DNA of 64,000 nucleotides from Rhodococcus sp. 1163 (GTDB lineage Bacteria > Actinomycetota > Actinomycetes > Mycobacteriales > Mycobacteriaceae). The stretch lies in the NCBI RefSeq assembly GCF_002091985.1, contig NZ_MKKX01000033.1:124001-188000 (forward strand), given 5' to 3'. Under the pieces are notes generated by a model, which saw only the letters and a list, made by a program, of their open reading frames with translations, ran no database searches and had not been told where the DNA came from. Of this stretch, positions 60,452 through 64,000 are shown piece by piece. The stretch's first letter is position 1, and each line of letters opens with the position of its first letter. The translations under genes and the position numbers were made by a program.

Positions 60452-62001
60452 GTGAACGTAAAGCAGTGCGGCGTGCGTTGGTCAGTGTTTACGACAAGAC
60501 CGGACTGATCGAACTCGCGACCGGTTTGCACAGCGCAGGCGTCGCCCTCGTGTCCACCGGTTCCACGGCGTCGAAGATCGCCGACGCGGGGATTCCGGTC
60601 ACCAAGGTCGAGGATCTCACCGGCTTCCCTGAGACGCTCGACGGCCGGGTCAAGACCCTGCACCCACGCGTTCATGCCGGAGTGCTCGCGGATACTCGAC
60701 GGCCCGAGCATCTCGCGCAGCTCGAGGAGCTCGGTATCGAGGCGTTCGAGCTCGTTGTCGTCAATCTTTACCCGTTCACCGAGACTGTTCGTAGTGGCGC
60801 GACCGAGGACGAATGCGTCGAGCAGATCGACATCGGTGGTCCGTCGATGGTTCGCGCTGCGGCGAAGAATCATCCTTCGGTGGCCGTCGTTGTGGACCCG
60901 GCCAGGTACGAAGATGTTCTTGCTGCAGTGTCCGGTGGCGGATTCACTCTCGCCGAACGCACTGCCCTTGCGGCGCAAGCGTTTGCGCACACTGCGTCGT
61001 ACGACGTCGCAGTCGCATCGTGGATGAGTAGTGTGCTCGTGAGTGATCCCGAGACGACATTCCCCGGGTGGATCGGGGGCACGTGGGACCGGTCTGCAGT
61101 GCTTCGGTACGGCGAGAATCCGCACCAGGCTGCTGCGTTGTACATCGACCCAGCGGGTGACGGCATTGCGCAGGCGAAGCAGTTGCACGGTAAGGAGATG
61201 TCGTACAACAACTTCACCGACGCCGACGCCGCGTGGCGGGCCGCGTTCGACCACTCTGCGCCGACCGTCGCGATCGTCAAACATGCCAACCCGTGCGGTA
61301 TCGCGTTGGGCGAGAACATCGCCGAGGCCCATCGCAAAGCACACGCCTGTGATCCGGTCAGCGCATACGGCGGCGTCATCGCAGCCAACCGCGAGGTGAC
61401 CGTCGAGATGGCGGAGCAGGTAGCGGAGATTTTCACCGAGGTCATCGTCGCGCCGTCGTACGCTGATGGTGCGTTGGGAGTTCTTCAGCGTAAGAAGAAC
61501 ATTCGTGTGCTTCTTGCTACGCCGCCGTCACCGCAGGGTATAGAGCTGAAGCCTATTTCTGGCGGCACGCTCCTGCAGCAGCGCGACGCGATCGACGCCG
61601 ATGGTGACAACCCGGCCAACTGGACCCTCGCAGCCGGTGAGCCGGCCGACGAACAGACGCTGAATGACCTCGAATTCGCTTGGCGTGCATGTAGAGCGGT
61701 CAAGTCCAACGCGATACTTCTCGCCCACGACGGCGCCTCGGTCGGCGTCGGAATGGGTCAGGTCAATCGCGTCGATGCGGCTCATCTGGCGGTCCAGCGG
61801 GCTGGCGAACGCGTCGAAGGTTCGGTCGCGTCCTCGGATGCCTTCTTCCCGTTCCCCGACGGGTTGCAGGTGTTGCTGAGCGCAGGGGTGCGCGCTGTTG
61901 TACAACCCGGCGGATCGGTACGTGACAACGAGGTCATCGCCGCCGCTCAGGATGCCGGCGTCACGTTGTACCTGACGGGTGCACGGCACTTCGCGCACTA
62001 G
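60448..62001 (+). CDS. purH: Bifunctional AICAR formyltransferase / IMP cyclohydrolase
   Basis: This 517-residue enzyme does the last two steps of IMP synthesis. The N-terminal IMP cyclohydrolase (MGS-like) domain has [14 protein letters not shown] and [14 protein letters not shown]; the C-terminal transformylase has [25 protein letters not shown] (Lys-His-Ala-Asn) and [11 protein letters not shown]. The start overlaps purN, so the two purine enzymes are coupled, as in M. tuberculosis Rv0956-Rv0957. Confidence 0.97.
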   Translation: MSERKAVRRALVSVYDKTGLIELATGLHSAGVALVSTGSTASKIADAGIPVTKVEDLTGFPETLDGRVKTLHPRVHAGVLADTRRPEHLAQLEELGIEAFELVVVNLYPFTETVRSGATEDECVEQIDIGGPSMVRAAAKNHPSVAVVVDPARYEDVLAAVSGGGFTLAERTALAAQAFAHTASYDVAVASWMSSVLVSDPETTFPGWIGGTWDRSAVLRYGENPHQAAALYIDPAGDGIAQAKQLHGKEMSYNNFTDADAAWRAAFDHSAPTVAIVKHANPCGIALGENIAEAHRKAHACDPVSAYGGVIAANREVTVEMAEQVAEIFTEVIVAPSYADGALGVLQRKKNIRVLLATPPSPQGIELKPISGGTLLQQRDAIDADGDNPANWTLAAGEPADEQTLNDLEFAWRACRAVKSNAILLAHDGASVGVGMGQVNRVDAAHLAVQRAGERVEGSVASSDAFFPFPDGLQVLLSAGVRAVVQPGGSVRDNEVIAAAQDAGVTLYLTGARHFAH

Positions 62002-62011
62002 AGTTCGCAGT

Positions 62012-62065
62012 TGTGCATCCCCGCTCTTCGGGACGCCCGAATCAGGGTAGGGGGTGCACAAATGT
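62012..62065 (+). terminator. Possible hairpin between purH and the ATPase gene
   Basis: TTGTGCATCCCC (from 62012) pairs with GGGGTGCACAA (to 62065) with one bulged base. The arms are far apart, with a smaller hairpin inside, so it may be a weak terminator or leader structure in the 87-bp gap. Confidence 0.35.
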
Positions 62066-62088
62066 GCGAACGCTCGTAACGTGGTGAA

Positions 62089-63474
62089 GTGACCTCTACC
62101 AAACCTGGCATGACCACCGTCGGCGAACTGCGCGCATCCGGACACGTACAGCGTTCGGTCAAGGAAGAACTCCGAGACAATCTGCTCGACGCCCTTCGTG
62201 AAGGGACGTCTGCGTGGCCGGGAATCGTCGGATTCGACAGGACGGTTCTGCCACAGCTCGAGCGCGCCATCATTGCCGGCCATGACGTCGTTCTGCTCGG
62301 GGAGCGGGGGCAAGGCAAGACGCGCCTGCTGCGTACCTTGCACCTGTTGCTCGACGAGTGGTCGCCTGTGATCGAGGGCTCCGAACTCGGCGAGCATCCC
62401 TACGAGCCGATCACTCCGGCGAGCATCAGGAAGGCCGCCGAGTTCGGCGAGGCACTGGGCATCGGTTGGCGCCACCGCGGCGAGCGGTATGCAGAGAAGT
62501 TGGCGACGCCCGATACCTCTGTTGCAGACCTCGTCGGCGACGTCGACCCGGTCAAGGTCGCCGAAGGCCGAAGCCTCGGTGACCCGGAGACCATTCACTT
62601 CGGGTTGGTACCACGAAGCCACCGCGGAATAGTCGCGATCAACGAACTCCCCGATCTTGCCGAGCGCATCCAGGTCTCCTTGCTCAACGTCATGGAAGAG
62701 CGCGACATCCAGGTCCGCGGATACACCCTCCGGCTGCCCCTCGACGTGTTGCTCGTCGCGAGTGCGAACCCCGAGGACTACACCAATCGTGGACGCATCA
62801 TCACGCCGCTGAAGGACCGCTTCGGCGCGGAGATCCGCACGCACTACCCGATCGTGCTGGGCGACGAGGTCTCGGTCATCGAGCAGGAGGCCGAGCTGAC
62901 AGCGACGGTCCCGTCGTATCTGCTCGAGGTTCTGGCACGCTTCACCCGACTTCTGCGTGAGTCGCCGTCGATCGATCAGCGTTCGGGTGTGTCGGCGCGC
63001 TTCGCGATCGCGGCGGCCGAGACCATCTCGGCTGCGGCCATTCATCGCGCTGCCGTGCTCGGCGAGGCCGATGCGGTAGCGCGTCCGGTAGATCTGGGCA
63101 CGATCATCGAGGTTCTACGCGGCAAGGTCGAGTTCGAATCAGGGGAAGAGGGCCGCGAGGTCGAGGTACTCGAGCACCTGTTGCGTCGTGCAACGGCCGA
63201 TACCGTCCGTGAGCGACTCGGTGGAATCAACCTGGCCCCGTTGGTGACAGCGATCGAGCAGGGCGAGCCGGTGGTGACGGGCGACCGGATCACCGCCAAA
63301 GCGTTGCTCGGAGAGCTTCCCGATCTGGAGGTGCTCGACGAGGTTTCGGCACGGCTCGATGCTTCTTCCGATGGCGAGCGGGCCGCGGCAACCGAACTTG
63401 CACTCGAAGGGCTGTACCTGGCTCGCCGGATCGCCAAGGATCCCGACGAAGACGGTCAGACGGTGTACAGCTGA
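62089..63474 (+). CDS. MoxR/magnesium-chelatase-like AAA+ ATPase (Rv0958-like)
   Basis: This 461-residue AAA+ protein has Walker A GERGQGKTR (about residues 71-79), Walker B GIVAINELPDL, sensor 1 in LVASANPEDYTNRGRI and an Arg finger region in LKDRFGAEIRTHYP. It belongs to the ChlI/MoxR-type group and, with the VWA gene right after it (TGATG overlap), makes an ATPase-VWA pair like M. tuberculosis Rv0958-Rv0959. Such pairs act as chaperones that insert metals or remodel partners. The client here is unknown. GTG 62089 is the start; ATG 62110 is possible. Confidence 0.9.
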   Translation: MTSTKPGMTTVGELRASGHVQRSVKEELRDNLLDALREGTSAWPGIVGFDRTVLPQLERAIIAGHDVVLLGERGQGKTRLLRTLHLLLDEWSPVIEGSELGEHPYEPITPASIRKAAEFGEALGIGWRHRGERYAEKLATPDTSVADLVGDVDPVKVAEGRSLGDPETIHFGLVPRSHRGIVAINELPDLAERIQVSLLNVMEERDIQVRGYTLRLPLDVLLVASANPEDYTNRGRIITPLKDRFGAEIRTHYPIVLGDEVSVIEQEAELTATVPSYLLEVLARFTRLLRESPSIDQRSGVSARFAIAAAETISAAAIHRAAVLGEADAVARPVDLGTIIEVLRGKVEFESGEEGREVEVLEHLLRRATADTVRERLGGINLAPLVTAIEQGEPVVTGDRITAKALLGELPDLEVLDEVSARLDASSDGERAAATELALEGLYLARRIAKDPDEDGQTVYS

Positions 63475-64000
63475 TGTCGGCCAGCAGATACGGTCGATAT
63501 CACGGAGGACCCGATCCGCTGGCGCCTCCCGTCGATCTGAGGGAAGCACTCGAATCGATCGGCAACGATGTCCTCGAGGGGGCATCTCCGCGCAGGGCTC
63601 TGCAAGAGATGTTGCGACGCGGTACGCAGAACATGCGTGGTCTCGATGATCTCGCGGCCCAGGCCAACCGTCGTCGTCGAGACATGTTGCGTAAGAACAA
63701 TTTGGACGGCACGTTGCAGGAGGTTCGCGAGCTTCTCGACAAGGCTGTGCTCGAAGAACGCAAGACGCTCGCTCGCGCACTGGACGACGATGCGCGCTTC
63801 AAGGAGATGCAGATCGGTGATCTGTCACCGTCCACCGCGCAGGCAGTACAGGAACTGGCTGACTACGACTGGCGCTCGTCCGAGTCGCGGGAGAACTACG
63901 AGAAGATCAAAGATCTGCTCGGTCGCGAGATGCTCGATCAACGCTTCGCCGGCATGAAGAAGGCGCTCGAAGGTGCGACCGACGAGGACCGGCAGGCGAT
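63474..64000 (+). CDS. VWA-type partner of the MoxR-like ATPase (partial)
   Basis: Only the first 175 codons are inside the window; the gene runs off the right edge. The N-terminus (MSASRYGRYHGGPDPLAPPV) and the helical Arg-rich segment (RALQEMLRRGTQNMRGLDDL, later QANRRRRDMLRKNN) match the N-terminal helical domain of Rv0959-like proteins, which carry a VWA domain at the C-terminus. The VWA domain itself is not seen. ATG 63474 overlaps the ATPase stop as TGATG. Confidence 0.8.
   Translation, partial: MSASRYGRYHGGPDPLAPPVDLREALESIGNDVLEGASPRRALQEMLRRGTQNMRGLDDLAAQANRRRRDMLRKNNLDGTLQEVRELLDKAVLEERKTLARALDDDARFKEMQIGDLSPSTAQAVQELADYDWRSSESRENYEKIKDLLGREMLDQRFAGMKKALEGATDEDRQA

Overview
The window is a stretch of high-GC actinobacterial chromosome, most likely Rhodococcus or a close relative in the Mycobacteriales. 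The evidence is dense two-strand coding with many 1-4 bp stop/start overlaps, frequent GTG and some TTG starts, and a gene order from about 28 kb to the right edge that follows Mycobacterium tuberculosis Rv0944-Rv0959 (fpg2, SDR, pgi, chorismate mutase, uvrD1, M23 peptidase, sucCD, Rv0954-like, perM-like, purN, purH, MoxR-like ATPase, VWA protein). No rRNA, CRISPR array, prophage or intact transposase was seen. There is one tRNA, tRNA-Arg(CCT).

0-11.4 kb: the end of a secreted lipase-like gene and an MmcQ/YjbR protein. Next comes a LytS-type kinase and LytTR regulator pair joined to two modules, each made of a small two-helix membrane protein followed by a sodium:solute symporter (acetate/pyruvate type). 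Two direct repeats matching the LytTR consensus lie between the modules. An orphan Rv0910-like SRPBCC protein, two tandem paralogous VWA proteins and an HsmA-family membrane protein follow.

11.4-26.8 kb: an ECF-type transporter (EcfT plus a fused membrane/double-ATPase protein), a GNAT acetyltransferase, a DEAD-box helicase and a DUF222/HNH protein. Then a clpP-like pair with a convergent PopR/ClgR-type regulator; one ClpP keeps the Ser-His-Asp triad and the other has Ala in place of Ser. The rest is the tRNA, a MacB/FtsX-type ABC exporter, a PucR-type regulator, a desaturase-fold protein that has lost most of its di-iron ligands, a tandem universal stress protein and a cupin.

26.9-46.6 kb: folA-thyA, an Fpg/Nei glycosylase, then accessory genes that interrupt the mycobacterial order: a carboxylesterase, MOSC protein, small secreted protein, CoA-transferase/HMG-CoA-lyase-like/hydroxyacid-dehydrogenase operon, TMEM175-like channel, NTF2-like protein with an APC permease, flavin disulfide oxidoreductase, SDR, a PapA/condensation-like protein with enoyl-CoA hydratase, and a TetR gene with an AidB-like acyl-CoA dehydrogenase. 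A DUF559-type gene broken by one in-frame TGA sits between two related palindromic repeats.

44.9-64 kb: the conserved housekeeping block (pgi to the VWA gene). purN appears to start at CTG.

The strongest leads are: (1) the ClpP/ClpR-like pair, its PopR-like regulator, a shared palindromic operator and a C-terminal Ala-Ala degron; (2) the two-component system/symporter locus with predicted LytTR boxes; (3) the ligand-depleted desaturase homologue; (4) the palindromic repeats around the nonsense-mutated gene.
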